Made by a program: the position numbers and the translations under genes | Part shown: positions 30,366 to 42,254 of the stretch, piece by piece | Layout: each line of letters starts with the position of its first letter | How positions within the stretch are numbered: position 1 is the stretch's first letter | NCBI GenBank assembly: GCA_964019695.1 | Contig: OZ026517.1 | Location: forward strand, 54,181,672-54,245,671 | DNA from: Loripinus fragilis | Taxonomy: Eukaryota > Mollusca > Bivalvia > Lucinida > Lucinidae | Length of the DNA stretch: 64,000 bases | Direction: 5' to 3' | Notes under the pieces: model-generated | The model's database searches: none | What the model was told of the DNA's origin: nothing | Seen by the model: the letters and a program-made list of their open reading frames with translations, nothing else

Positions 30366-30870
30366 GAATGGGGCTTTACATGCTAATTTGCATAATTTTA
30401 AAATTTGCATAACTTTTGACTTGGTTGGAATTTTAAGATGGGGTTTTCAGCATTTTGGTTTTCTCATCATTGTCATTTTAATCATTAAGAGTTTCAATTT
30501 TTTTTAAGATTCACAAGACCTTTAAGGGGGCATTGTAATTCCGGGCCCTGTTCGTCTTTGTAAAGCTGGAAAAAAATGCCGATAAGATTCAACCCCTGGA
30601 TCGTGTTTCCCAACAAAATCGCGATTTTTCTACAATGAAAATACAATAAAAATGCCTTCTCGCTGGGTGACTTGCTTATATACTTTATAACACTTTTGGG
30701 GAGCATTTTTATTTGGTAAACAAAAAACTGTAAAATATGACCAACGAAATACAGTTTCGATTTCAGTTGTACACAATAAGCAAGAGACCAACTTTTCAAC
30801 GGTAAAGTCCGTTTCCACGTTGGGTTTCAAAGCCACATCTTAACCCATTTAAGCCGAATGGAATTTTCCC

Positions 30871-31250
30871 ACGGGGGGGGGGGGGGGGGGTAGTCTGATT
30901 TTTTCATACATACATAGGCTCGGGTCATTTTTTGGGTTCTAAATTTTGAATTTCAATATTTTTTGGGGTTTTCAGAAAAATAAATATGTTTTTGGGTATG
31001 AAGATTTTATGGATATTTTTGGGGGGTCATCACAAAATTGGACTATATTTAGGGATCATTTCTATGCATTTTAGGGTCTTTTCTTAAGGTCGTGGTAAAG
31101 AATGGGGATATTTTTTGGGGTTGCTAAAATTTCAAATATTTTTTCGGGGTGCTTGGAATTCCTGATATTTTTGGGGGGTGAAGGGTAGATGCTGGGTCCG
31201 AGCCTACGTATGAAGAAAAATTGAGAGTACCCCCCCTGGGGGATTTCCCA
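30871..31250. mobile_element. TIR element with a 5' poly-G run
   Basis: A run of about 20 G is followed by TTTTTCATACATACATAGGC, and the other end reads GAGCCTACGTATGAAGAAAAA with a C run: inverse complements. The inside is rich in TTTTTGGGG. A second copy is at 49,237-49,553. Confidence 0.75.
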
Positions 31251-31304
31251 GTCTTATCGATTGGACCAGTCCATTTCCGTTTTAAGGGTTTTGGGAAGTT
31301 ATTT

Positions 31305-32796
31305 ATGCCCCCGCTATTCGTAGAATGCGGAAGGGCATTAAGCGTTGCCCATGTCCGTCCGTCCGTCCGTCCGTGCGTGCGTCCGTGCGTCCTTCCGTTC
31401 GTCCATCATTTAGGTGGGTACTTTGTGAGCGCAACTCCTCCTACAATTTTACCCAATCCTTTTGAAACTTTACAGGTGTTTTTGTCAAGGACTGAAGATG
31501 TGCATGACATTTGGATATAACCCTCAGATTAATTTTTGTCACTTTTTTCACAGTTTGAACTTAGTCAATATTGGGCTCAACTACTACTGAAGCTTATGGC
31601 CATTAGGTACCTTGTGAGCGCAACTCCTCCTACAATTTTATCCCTAGCCTTTTGAAACTTTACTGTTGTTTTTGTCAAGGACTGAAGATGTGCATGACAT
31701 TTGGATATAACCCTCAGATCAATTTTTGTTACTTTTTTCACAGTTTGAACTTAGTCATTTTTGGGCTAAATTACTACAGAAGCTTATGGACATTAGGTAC
31801 CTTGTGAGCGCAACTCCTCCTACAATTTTATCCCAATCCTTTTGAAACTTTACTGGTGTTTTTGTCAAGGACTGAAGATGTGCATGACATTTGGATATAA
31901 CCCTCAAATTATTTTTTGTCACTTTTTTCACAGTTTGAACTTAGTCATTTTTGGGTTTAATTACTACAGAAGCTTATGGACATTAGGTACCTTGTGAGCA
32001 CAAATCCTCCTACAATTTTACTAAATCCTTTTTAAACTGTACAGTTGTTTTGTCAAGAACGGAATATATGCTTTACATTTGCATATAATCTTCAGATTAA
32101 TTTTTTATAGTTTTTTCGCAGTTTTTATAATTTTTTCGCAGTTTGAACTTAGTCGTTTTTAGGCTCGACTACTACAGAAGCTTATAGACACTATGTACCT
32201 TGTTGATTAATTTTTTTATAATTTTTTCGCAGTTTGAACTTATTTATCAGAATTTTATGAAACTTGATGACATTGTTAAGTACTTATGCTTTCTGTAGTT
32301 ATGGCCCTTTGTTTATGAAAATTCACCATTTTAAACGATGTCCGCTCTCTAAGAAGAATATTTTTTTATCAGAATTTTATGAAACTTGGTCACATTGTTA
32401 AGTACCGTGATGTCTTCTTCAAGTTTGATAATGGTCCATTTGCACCATGATTTCAGCAGTTACAGCCCTTTGTTTACGAAAATTCACCGTTTTAAACGAT
32501 GTCCGCTCTCTAAGTCGAATAGTTTTGATCAGAATTTAATGAAACTTTGTCACATTGTTTAGTAACATGATGTCTTCTTCAAGTTTGATAATGGTCTATA
32601 TGGCACCATGCTTTAAGGAGTTATTGCCCTTAGTTTATGAAAAATCATAGGTTGAAACGATGTCTGCTCTCTAACATGAATAGTTTTGATTATAATTCTA
32701 TGAAACTTGGTCACATTATTGTTCAAGTTTCAGAATGGATTGCCCTTTGTTAATGACAATTCCCTATTTATAGAAATTTGGCAATAGCGGGGGCAT
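31305..32796. mobile_element. 1.5-kb element with ATGCCCCCGCTATT ends and two tandem arrays
   Basis: ATGCCCCCGCTATT (31,305) and AATAGCGGGGGCAT (32,783-32,796) are exact inverse complements. After a CCGT-rich run near 31,360-31,400 come four units of about 187 bp (GGTACCTTGTGAGCGCAACT, later AAGGACTGAAGATGTGCATG). Three units with TTATGAAACTTGGTCACATT follow (32,240-32,740). Non-coding; a common bivalve type. Confidence 0.85.
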
Positions 32797-33331
32797 CAGT
32801 GTCCCATGGACACATTTCTAGTTTTCATTTTTATTCTTTTATAAGAACATTCTGTAAGCAGATAGTGGAAACCCTGATCAGACGCCGCATTCTGTGGCGT
32901 CTGATCTGGGTTTGCACTGTTTGCCCATGTCCTACAAAAAGGACACCAGGCTTATATGGGCTTTTAAAGGAAAGAAAATAATGGGGAGCCTATTTTTTCC
33001 TTTAAGAGTACAGGGTAGCCCCAAAGGGATAGAAAAAACCTTAAAGGACATTTCCGATGCATGATTGACAGAGAAAGCGCCAAAATTAAATTTCGCCAAT
33101 ATATCAGTCCTTTAAAGTCGCCAAATTTTGATGCCGCGAATACTAAGTATTTTACAGTAATTATGGGGCGTGACCCAAATTAACACTGCCACTACTTTCA
33201 AGACTGAGCTGGCAACATGTTCATAAAAATAAACTTCGTAATCGTAAAATGCATGTGATATTGTACAAAATATGAAACCTGCGCAAAATTACACTGATTT
33301 CATGTTTTGTACATAACTAATGTTTACTTAC
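32797..33331. other. Intron DNA with an AACAGTG-family hairpin
   Basis: The hairpin at 32,857-32,925 (CCTGATCAGACGCCGCATTC and inverse) is the only clear structure; nothing else before the kringle A exon. Confidence 0.6.
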
Positions 33332-33613
33332 AAGTGCAGATTGGTACGTCGCAAAAGTCGATAATTTGAGATGAGAATACTCCCCCGCGATCAGTGACAC
33401 AACTGGGCTGCGGAACACCATTCACGAACCTACAGTAGTTCGAAGCTGCCTCTACAGTTCTGTCAAAGGGGAAATCAGCATCTGTCATGACGGAGTGTCT
33501 CAGGCTAGACCATGGAAGGCATGGGTCGCCATTTGCCGAAACAGTTGTATTTCCAACGTACGATAGAGGGTCCGTATTACAGCCGTCCCAGCAATCCTCA
33601 ATACAAGAAGCAT
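33332..33613 (-). CDS. Host gene exon: kringle-like domain A
   Basis: A 282-bp exon, phase 1 in and out, acceptor TTCATAAG (33,614 upward), donor GTAAGT (33,331 downward). It encodes 93 residues of a diverged kringle: SCIEDCWDGC, YVGNTTVSANGDPCLPW, FPFDRTVEAASNYCR, PQPSCVTD, FCDVPICTC. The usual PWC is PSC, and the CQ.W is CLPW. Ten or more Cys suggest extra disulphides. It joins in phase to kringle B at 21,160. The protein is therefore extracellular. Kremen proteins also combine kringle and CUB but have a WSC domain between, not seen here. Confidence 0.85.
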
Positions 33614-33641
33614 CTTATGAAATAGAAATTAACCCATTTAA

Positions 33642-33881
33642 CCCTTTAAAATGTCAATCACAACAAAAGTCGTCTGCTTTTGTCGACTGCTGAAATGTTT
33701 CAGAGGCCTTTTCAACAAACAGTGTAGATCCAGATCAGACTAAGGAGCAGTCTGGTCTGGGTCCACACTGTTTGTCTCTATACTTAACTTTGTTAAATAA
33801 TGCTAGCCTAGCAAACAATTGAAGCAGACGACAAAAGCAGACGGTTTTTTCAGATGGTTTTTTTTGCTGGCGTTTTAAGGG
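33642..33881. mobile_element. TTAA MITE beside the kringle A exon
   Basis: CCCTTTAAAATGTC and GGCGTTTTAAGGG flanked by TTAA (33,638-33,641 and 33,882-33,885), with inner hairpin AACAGTGTAGATCCAGATC (33,716-33,776). The left site lies 23 bp upstream of the exon's acceptor on the coding strand. Confidence 0.8.
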
Positions 33882-33885
33882 TTAA

Positions 33886-36880
33886 GCCGAATGGAATTTC
33901 CCACTCTTATCAATTGGATAAGTCAGTTTTACTTTTTAAGGGTTACCGGGTGTTACTTTTCATTTTTCTTCTTCAAATTTTAATAGACCATCCTGCAATT
34001 CTATGGCGCCTGATCTGGGTCTGCACTCTTTGCCTATGTCCAACAAAAGCTGAGGACGAGCCAAGCCATGCTAGGAGATAATAATTCTCAAGCCCATTTA
34101 TGCAGAATGTGCTACATGTATTCAATTCTATAAGAATTCAATCCTTCTGGACATTCCATTATTGATTTGAAATGCTTGTTGGTCACTTTTTCTTTATTAT
34201 TTATCTTGCTTAATGTATTTCATCTGGCGTTCGAAGTCCGGTCCGGGCTCATACTTCAATCCTTCCCTAGCTCTGGTCAATTGCAAGTAGGACAGCTGCA
34301 AGTTACTGACGAAGTATGGATACTCTTAGTACTGGTAAATCGCCGAATAACGTGTCCAGGAAGAGTATGAGGGACAGCTGATCCCCCGGGAATGACTATT
34401 CCGACCGTTTCATCGAACATATTATATAGGTAAGGCACTAAGGGTATCAGTGGTACAGCGCACTTGGACGATATCAGTCATGATTACCATTTGTAGAGCC
34501 TTGAAGCTGTTTAAATCCTGTGAACGGCAGCATATCAAAATTGATCACTGGGTGTTGGATTGCCACCAACCCCATAATGAAGGTAATCCACAGCATTTTA
34601 CACCTCTGGGGTTTGCTGGGCGGCGCGTATCTCGCACGGGGGTGATATTACACTCAGTATTTCAATTGTGTTCATTACGCGTTTCGAATATATTTGATCA
34701 GATTAAATATATCATTGTGTGCGCAATCGTTCGGTTCGTGGTTATGCTTCTTTTTTGTGCGCCCAAATGCATTAATTTGTAGTTATTCATTAGTTAGTAT
34801 AGAATAGACCTGATCGTCCTGATTTGATGGAAACAGTGTTGAATGCGATGTTAAAATCCAACATAACTTTGGCAAATGGTGCAGAATCCTATGCGACGTT
34901 GCGATTTGCGGTGCCACATCATGACCTGAGCTGTTTACAAATGTCCCATTTATGGATAGATATTTTGTTTGATTTAATTATTTACGTACCAGTCAACACG
35001 TTTTCAGTTATGTCGGGACGGGTCTTCCTGGGTTGACCCAATACTAAGCAGCAGATAAAGTGTCTTGTTCAAGCACACAACACAGTGACTCCGCCGGCGC
35101 TGAGACTCGAACCTGATGGTTTAGCTGAGATGGATGGTTTGGCTGAGATGGGTAAAACCATCCGTTTAACCCATTGAAGCAGAATGATCTTGACTACCAC
35201 CCTTCTCAGAAGGACTCAGGTCCTCAGATAAGAGTGAGTAACAGAAAATTATTTTCTTATTTCTCAACCAAAACATATGTTGTGGGTACTCAAAAGAAAC
35301 GTCTCGATGAGGCGGTTCTTTTGGTTACCCATAACACATGTTTTGACTGATGGCGAAGAAAATAATAACAAAGTTATGCTAGAAAAAAATGCTTAACTTG
35401 GCCTATGACCTGGACGGGCCTTTTCCAAATTTAGGGGTGTGAGGTGGTATTTTCCATTTTAAAAATAGAACATTCTTTACGAATACAGTGACGATCCTGA
35501 GTCTGCAAAGTTTGTTTATGCCCCACATAAAAAGGACGCTAGGCTTATATGGGTTATTGCATGCGTTGTCTCTTCTACAAAATAAACACTCGTGTAAGTC
35601 ATTCCCTCCCAACATCAAATGTAAAGGGATCAATGACATTGTGTGGATTATGAGGATAAAAAGAATATGTATATATATATATTTATTATTCTAAATCACT
35701 CTCATTTGAGCCTGGTCCATGTAATACTATTACTAATGTGATCAGATCATGGTGTACAATGATATAATTGTGTATCTGTATAATTTTCGTATTTCTCAAC
35801 CAAAACATATGTTTTGGGTGCTCAAAAGAACCGTCTCGATGAGACGAGACGGTTCTTTTGAGCACCCAAAACATATATTAAAACTGATGGGTAAGAAAAC
35901 ATTTAGAATTTTACGCTCAATTTGTTTTTATCTAAACCTATGTCATTTTCTTATAATATATTGTCCCGTTAAAATTTCAATCACTGAGGTGTATCAGAAT
36001 TACATGCTCTACATATGGATATTAAGCTGCAGGTTTGTACACAATTAATGACTAATGAACTTTATAATAATTTGTTTTTGAGCATTTTGATAGTTTGCAG
36101 TAGCCAAAAAGTTCAATAATATCAATGATGATGCTACGCTATTTCGACGCTGTATGCTTGTTGGTGTACTCTCCCAAATTGGGTTGTTTAGTGACACATA
36201 TTTTGTTTCTCAAATGACATTGATGTTTTTCTGTTGTTTTCCAAGTAGTATTATAATTACTATTGCCGCCATGTAACATGTATTTGTCAGATGTTTATTG
36301 TACCTCCTGTTGTTACAATGTTTGTTTCCTGGAGAGAATAAAGAATTGAATTGATAGCCTTCCCCCTTTGACTTAGTATGCCATTTTATATAATGTGTAA
36401 TGTGAAACTACAACTGTATGCAAAAGGATTAGCTTGTTCAGGCGGGGGATGGGGGCACCTAAAAACGTTTTCTATTTCCTATATGTTGAAGAGTAACATT
36501 TCAACCCATATTTTTTAATTTCGAAAAGCCTTTTTGTGGTCAATTCAAGGGCTGTGCACACTACATTTCCCATGAAAAAAGTATCATCATTAAAGTGAAC
36601 TTTTATCTGGTCATTTTTATGTGCAATCCTTCATTAACACTGCCCGAGGTCCTTTCAAAACCCTTTTGGGTTCCACAGTGTAAGAACACTTCATAATCAC
36701 GTGGCATATCTACGTACTTTGTCGCGAGCTATACACTTAAGCTCACTTTGTCGCTTTGACAAAGCGTACAGTCAAAATGATATTTTCGACTTTGGACACA
36801 AACCCCTCAGATCGATTTTCGGAACCACTCTATCATCGCCGTTTTATTAGGACCAAATATGTTTTAAAAATGTCTCTATA
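33886..36880. other. Intergenic or intron DNA with SINE and hairpin MITEs
   Basis: A SINE fragment (minus) lies at about 35,012-35,120 (GACGGGTCTTCCTGGGTTGA, box B-like GAGACTCGAACC inverse). Fold-back MITEs of the AAAACATATG / GAACCGTCTCGATGAGAC family lie at 35,265-35,352 and 35,793-35,885. No domain is seen in any of the ORFs. Confidence 0.5.
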
Positions 36881-37073
36881 GGGTAAAGTCGGGTAAATTC
36901 GGACATCAGGTAAATTCGGACACACATTTGCGAACAGTGTAAATCCAGATGAGACGGCTCCTTATGAGCCGTCTCATCAGGATTTTCACTGTTTGATTAG
37001 TTAATTTATTTTTTATTCCAATATTTGAAATATGAGAAATAAGCCATCTTTCCGAATATACCCGACTTTACCC
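36881..37073. mobile_element. MITE with GGGTAAAGTCGGGTA ends, TA target, nested hairpin
   Basis: GGGTAAAGTCGGGTAAATTC and TACCCGACTTTACCC are inverted, with TA at 36,879-36,880 and 37,074-37,075. The centre is an AACAGTG hairpin (36,930-36,995) with arms GAGACGGCTC / GAGCCGTCTC. Confidence 0.85.
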
Positions 37074-37539
37074 TATCTGTGCTTAAGAATAGGCCGCGGG
37101 GTACCTGTTTCATATTTTTTGCCTCGGCTAAACCTCAGACAGAGAAAACGAATTTTGGCAAGCCCAATGTCTAGATCTTATCAGACTTATTAGTGTTAAT
37201 CTGTTTGAGGAAGATTATCAAAAAATCCAAGTGGTGTCCGAGTTATATAGTTTTTCACTCACTGATAAAAGACTAAATTTCGTGCACACCCAAAATTCTT
37301 TTGGGTCGTGCAATAGTTTGACCGACAGTACGTGGAGATAATCTAAGAGCTTTAGCGAGTGGACAATCTCCCGTACAGGTGGACAAGCATGGTGCATTGT
37401 AGAGCCACAAAATGCTCCATACACAATATGCTCTCTCGAGGTGCATATTGTGTACCCTGCATACACAATATGCTCCCCCTTAAATTAGGAGCATATGGTG
37501 TAGGACATGTATCATACCTACACAATATGCTCCCTAGCT

Positions 37540-37680
37540 GAGGAGCGCAGTCGTGGTAGAGTGCTTGACCCGATTTCGATGGGTTGCGGGTTCGAGCCTC
37601 ACCTGAAGCACTGCGTTGTGTTCTTGAACATGACACTAAATATCCTGTGCTCAGTACTGGTTTCCACCCGATGAAGTCGG
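37540..37680 (+). repeat. tRNA-derived SINE, truncated
   Basis: GGAGCGCAGTCGTGGTAGAG (box A region) and GCGGGTTCGAGCCTCACC (box B) are followed by CACTGCGTTGTGTTCTTGA and the tail up to ACTGGTTTCCACCC. The tail then changes. Full copies lie at 42,052, 53,412 and 62,545. Confidence 0.7.
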
Positions 37681-37834
37681 AGGGATATTGTTTTGGCGTC
37701 GACCGTCTGTGCACCCGTCTGTCTGTCTGTCTGCCTGTCCACCTGCCCTTCCAGAAACATACCTAAGTACCTATTAGTCAGATTTGATGCATTCTCTGCA
37801 TGAATGGATAGTACCATGGACAGTCCCAAGTGCG

Positions 37835-38118
37835 GATCCAGAGGGGGGGGGGACAGGGGGTCAGGACCTCCCCCGGAAAATTACAAGTTATATATTTTCT
37901 ATAGGAATAAGCAATTGGAACCCCCCACCCCGGAAAAAGTTTGACCCCCCTGGAAAATGTTAGACCCTCTCAGGAACCTTGAAAAATGACAGTTTTCTTT
38001 GAAATTAACCATTTGCGACTGTAAAATAAGCTGAGGACTAAACAAAAAAGGTTGTCAGAGCTTTTTTGTCAGATTAACCTGGACCCCCCCTGACGAAAAT
38101 TCCTGGATCCGCGCATGA
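37835..38118. mobile_element. GGATCCAG MITE with G/C runs
   Basis: TGCGGATCCAGAGGGGG and CCTGGATCCGCGCATG are inverted ends; the interior has CCCCCC runs and AAGCTGAGGACTAAA. A second copy is at 58,309-58,625. Confidence 0.75.
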
Positions 38119-39062
38119 CAGTCCTATATCGTATAAGTTTCGTCAAGATCAACTGATAAACACATTATTGCTCTGGTACTTGTTATGCAAAAGTTGTAAT
38201 GGCTTTCTTAGAGTAATGATCTAAACATTTCCCCAAAGCTATTATGTATAAAAAGCCTGTTGATAAGTATGACGGTGTAAAATGTAAAATAAATACCCCG
38301 CCCACTTGAATCTTTAGGCAGGGTCAAAGGTCAAATACATTAATTTGGCAATAACTTAGTCAATTTTCAATATTATTACCGAAACTTTGTATGCAGACAG
38401 ATAAAAAAACAACAATAGATATGAAATATATCAGACTGGATATTTAATTGGATGCCTGGGTCCGATCCCCTGGGTAGATTTATGGGATGGGGCGAGTCCA
38501 AAATGAAACTTATTCTGAATATTGCCATGCTGCATATAAAATTAAGGGAACAGCACATGACAGCAACATGATAGCAAATATTTAGCACGCAGAGACACCA
38601 TTGACCACTGAGGAAGGGGGTCAAAAGGTCAACGAATTTTCACCTTGAAATTAGTCATGTTTCGTAGAGCACCTTGAAAACAAGCATTCTGTCCTTACAT
38701 ACACCCTCACCCCTTCGGTAGTGGCAAAATGTCAAATATTCATTTATTGAATATGGTCATGCTGCATATCAAATAGAAGGGACTTACGCATGCAGCAAAA
38801 TGGTAGCAAGTATTGTTCCAGAAGACACACCGCAACTTCGGGGTCGGGTCAAAAGATAAAACATTTTTTACTGAAATCAATCATGTTGAAGATCAGAATG
38901 GAGTGTATAGCACACTGAAAGTACAAATGTCTAAGATCACCAACACTAGATCAAATTAAAGGGGGAAAATTGTAGATTTACTTTAAGGTGGCCAATCACG
39001 TGGTCTGACTGATTGGGTTCACGGACTGCACAAACCAGTTATCGGACATCAAAAGTAAGGAA

Positions 39063-40870
39063 AATCTGATGTTGTGCGTTATATGCTCGCAGCATATTGT
39101 GTACCTTACCTATATAATTTGCTTACATTATCATACTACCAAGGTAGCATATTGTGTACCTTAACCTACACAATATGCTCAAATTCTCATAATACTATTC
39201 CATTTTCATAATACTACCAAGGTAGCAAGCATATTGTGTACCTTACCTACACAATATGCTCCCATTATCATAAAAAACTAGGTAGCATATTGTGTACCTT
39301 ATCTACACAATATGCTTCAAATATCATAATACTACCGAGGTAGCATATTGTGTACCTTACCTACACAATATGCTCCCAATATCATAATACTATTTAGGAT
39401 GCATATTGTGTGCCTTACCTACACAATATGCTCCAAATATCATAATACTACTAAGGTAGTAAATCGTGTGCCTTACCTATATAATATGTTCCCATTATCA
39501 TAATACTACCAAGGTAGCATATTGTGTATCTTACCTACACAATATGCTCCCATTATCATAAAACTACCAAGGTAGCATATTGTGTACCTTACCTACACAA
39601 TATGCTTCCATTATCATAATACTACCCCATTATCTTAATACTACCAAGGTAGCATATTGTGTACCTTACCTACACAATATGCTACCTCCGTAGTATTATG
39701 TTAATTGGAGCATATTGTGTAGGTTAGGTACACAATATGCTACCTCAGTAGCATTATGATAATGGGAGCATATTGTGTAGGTAAGGTACACAATATGTTA
39801 CCTCAATAGTATTATGATATTTGGAGCTTATTGTGTAGGTAAGGCACACAATATGCTACCTCAGTACTATTATTATAATTGGAGCATATTGTGTAGGTAG
39901 GGTACAAAATATGCTAACTTGGTAGTATTATATGATAATGGGGTAGTAATAGGATAATGAGAGTATATTGTGCAGGTAAGGTACACAATGTGTTACCTCA
40001 GTAGTATTATGATATTTGGAGCTTATTGTGTAGGTAAGGCACACAATATGCTACCTCAGTTCTATTATTATAATTGGAGCATATTGTGTAGGTAGGGTAC
40101 AAAATATGCTACCTTGGTAGTATTATATGATAATGGGGTAGTAATATGATAATGGGGGTATATTGTGTAGGTAGGGTACACAATATGCTACATTGGTAGC
40201 ATTTTGGTAATGAGAGCATATTGTGTAGGTTAGGTATACAATATGCTACCTTGGTAGTATCATGATAATGGGAGCATATTGTGTAGGTAAGGTACACAAT
40301 ATGCTACCTCGGAAGTATTATGATAATTGGAGCATATTGTGTAGGTAAGGTACACAATATGCTACCTCAGTAGTATTACGATATTCGGAGCATATTGTGT
40401 AGGTAAGGTACACAATATGCTACCTTGGTGGTATTATGATAATGGGAGCATATTGTGTATGTAGGGTCACACAATATCCTACCTTGATAGTATGAAAATA
40501 AGGTAGTAATATGATAATGGGAGCATATTGTGTAGGTAAGGTACACAATATGCTACCTCGGTAGTATTATGATAATTGGAGCATATTGTGTAGGTAAGGT
40601 ACACAATATGCTACCTCAGTAGTATTATGATATTCGGAGCATATTGTGTAGGTAAGGTACACAATATGCTACCTCGGTAGTATTATGATTATTGGAGCAT
40701 ATTGTGTAGGTAAGGTACACAATATGCTACCTCAGTAGTATTATGATAGTTGGAGCATATGTTGTATGCTGGGTACGCAATACGCTACCTTACTATTTTT
40801 ATTTTATTGGAAGCGTATTGTGTAGGTACGGTTCAGTATAATGGTACTTAGGTAGAATCATTGTGATGGT
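39063..40870. repeat. 58-bp hairpin satellite with a switch of direction
   Basis: About 28-30 units each contain a perfect 13-bp stem, AGCATATTGTGTA / TACACAATATGCT, around a 7-nt loop (CCTTACC or GGTAAGG), then a 26-bp spacer like CCCATTATCATAATACTACC. Left of about 39,685 the spacer runs in one direction (ten or so units); right of it the inverse (about eighteen). Period is 58 bp. Confidence 0.93.
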
Positions 40871-42051
40871 ATACTATTCAAAGTTAGATAACGCTATATG
40901 TCAACAATTTGTAGAGCAAGAAACTACTGCGCCGAAGGATATGAAATGAGTGCATACATTAAATCATCACCATTAAACGGTCAGTAGCAAGCAAATTGTC
41001 AAAATACATTTTTCAAGTTTACTCAGTATTAGTTCTGATCATAATCTTAAAACATACATACAATAAATGATTCGTCACCTTTATAATGAATCGTCTCATA
41101 TCTTTGCGAGCTCCCGCTTACTAGTAAGTGTCAGTGCAGAACATTGTATGTTTCTGTGGTCAATACCTGAATTAACCGCGTTCAGAAAGTCTCTATTCCC
41201 ATGTTAGCCCCATGCCTTCCAACATGTTTCAGTATAACCTGACATACATGTATGGTTTGGAAAGTTATGCCTTTTGAAAAAAATCAAAATAGTTGCCATG
41301 GGAGCCAAATTGGATATCAGAATCGGATGATTCAAGCAATTCTGAATGTACATGTTGCCCCATTCCCTCAAACAAAGTTTAGATTCAATCTGACGTAGGG
41401 ATGGGAAAAGATGGTCTTTGAAGGATATCAAGATGGCTACAATGGTAGTCATATTATATATTCCAATGGAACAGGTATAGCATTTATGAATGTCCATGGT
41501 GTCCTCGACTCATACAGGTTCATTACATTTCTAGATTTAATCCCCGGCGTTTCCCCATTTTTCCTTACTACGGTTTCCAAAGGTTGATTTTATATCGGGA
41601 AAGAAGCCAAATTTGGAGACAACGTCTCCAAAATGTTGTTGATGGGAATTAAAGACCACTATAATACAATTATGACATTTAGACATAAGGTTCGTAAGCT
41701 AGACAGATGGATGTCGAGAAGACAGTTAGAAAGAAAGGCAAACATACCACGAGACATGTTTTCGAGAAGAGCATATTGTGTACCCTCGGACGACCACTGA
41801 AATAACATATGTAATGACCCTACACAATATGCTCCTCTGGTAGCATATTGTGTATGCAGGGTACACAAAATGCTCCAGCGGAGCATATTGTGTATGCAGG
41901 GTACACAATATGCAACTAAAAGGAGCACATTGTGTAGGGGAGCATTTTGTGGACCCACAGTGCATGTATAACAAGTTTATATCACCTACATACATCAGTT
42001 TAGACCTTGCACATATACGAGATACTTATTGCCAAAGTTGGTAAGTTTTAT

Positions 42052-42254
42052 TGGTTTGATTCGATTTGATTCTTTACGTCTCATCAACAATATTTCAGTT
42101 ATGTAGGGACGGGTATTCCTGGGTTGAACCAGTACTGATCTAGGATTAATGTGTCTTGCCCAAGGACACAACGCAGTGACGCCGGGTAAGGCTCGAATCC
42201 GCGGCCCCTCGGTCTAGAGTCAAACACTCTACATCTGCGCCACTGCGCTCCCCC
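42052..42254 (-). repeat. tRNA-derived SINE
   Basis: On the minus strand: GGAGCGCAGTGGCGCAGATG, box B-like GATTCGAGCCTTACC, CACTGCGTTGTGTCCTTGG, ACTGGTTCAACCCAGG and an A-rich GAATCAAATCGAATC tail. tRNA-related head, unrelated body, simple tail. Confidence 0.85.

Larger units (their letters stand above)
22380..30521. mobile_element. 8.1-kb TTAA transposon with helically phased ACCG ends
   Basis: Ends AGGTCTTGTGAA and TTCACAAGACCT are flanked by TTAA at 22,376-22,379 and 30,522-30,525; the empty site is seen in the related MITE. The outer 250 bp of each end are inverted repeats, followed on both sides by arrays of ACCG motifs. Further inward, inverted blocks with AGTACAAATAAGGAT lie near 23,795 and 29,880. 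TTAA duplication is typical of piggyBac and Kolobok superfamilies; the ends do not decide between them. Younger MITEs (23,171 and 23,441) and tandem repeats sit inside. No transposase is recognised; two exon-like ORFs near 25,742 and 26,017 are the only candidates. Confidence 0.85.
22155..30548. mobile_element. CTGGGCCC MITE split by the 8.1-kb TTAA element; intact relative at 23,441-23,706
   Basis: Left part 22,155-22,379 starts CTGGGCCCGGAATTACAATG and right part 30,526-30,548 ends CATTGTAATTCCGGGCCC. The intact 266-bp copy at 23,441-23,706 (ATCTGGGCC to GGGCCCAGAT) shows the uninterrupted TTAAGGAGGC site into which the large element inserted. Confidence 0.8.
37393..41965. mobile_element. 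4.6-kb element with inverted ends and a hairpin satellite
   Basis: The left block GCATTGTAGAGCCACAAAAT with GCTCCATACACAATATGC (37,393-37,470) is the inverse of ATTTTGTGGACCCACAGTGC with GCATATTGTGTATGCAGGG (41,850-41,965). Between them lie a truncated SINE (37,540-37,680), a GGATCCAG MITE (37,835-38,118), unassigned DNA (38,120-39,060 and 40,870-41,760), and the hairpin array at 39,063-40,870. The array unit is related to the element's own ends. Target duplication is not resolved. No protein gene is seen. Confidence 0.7.

Noticed and set aside
39063..40870. CRISPR-like array (hairpin repeats with spacers of about 26 bp)
   Set aside because: The spacers are near-identical rather than unique, the array reverses direction, and the surroundings are clearly animal with spliced exons.
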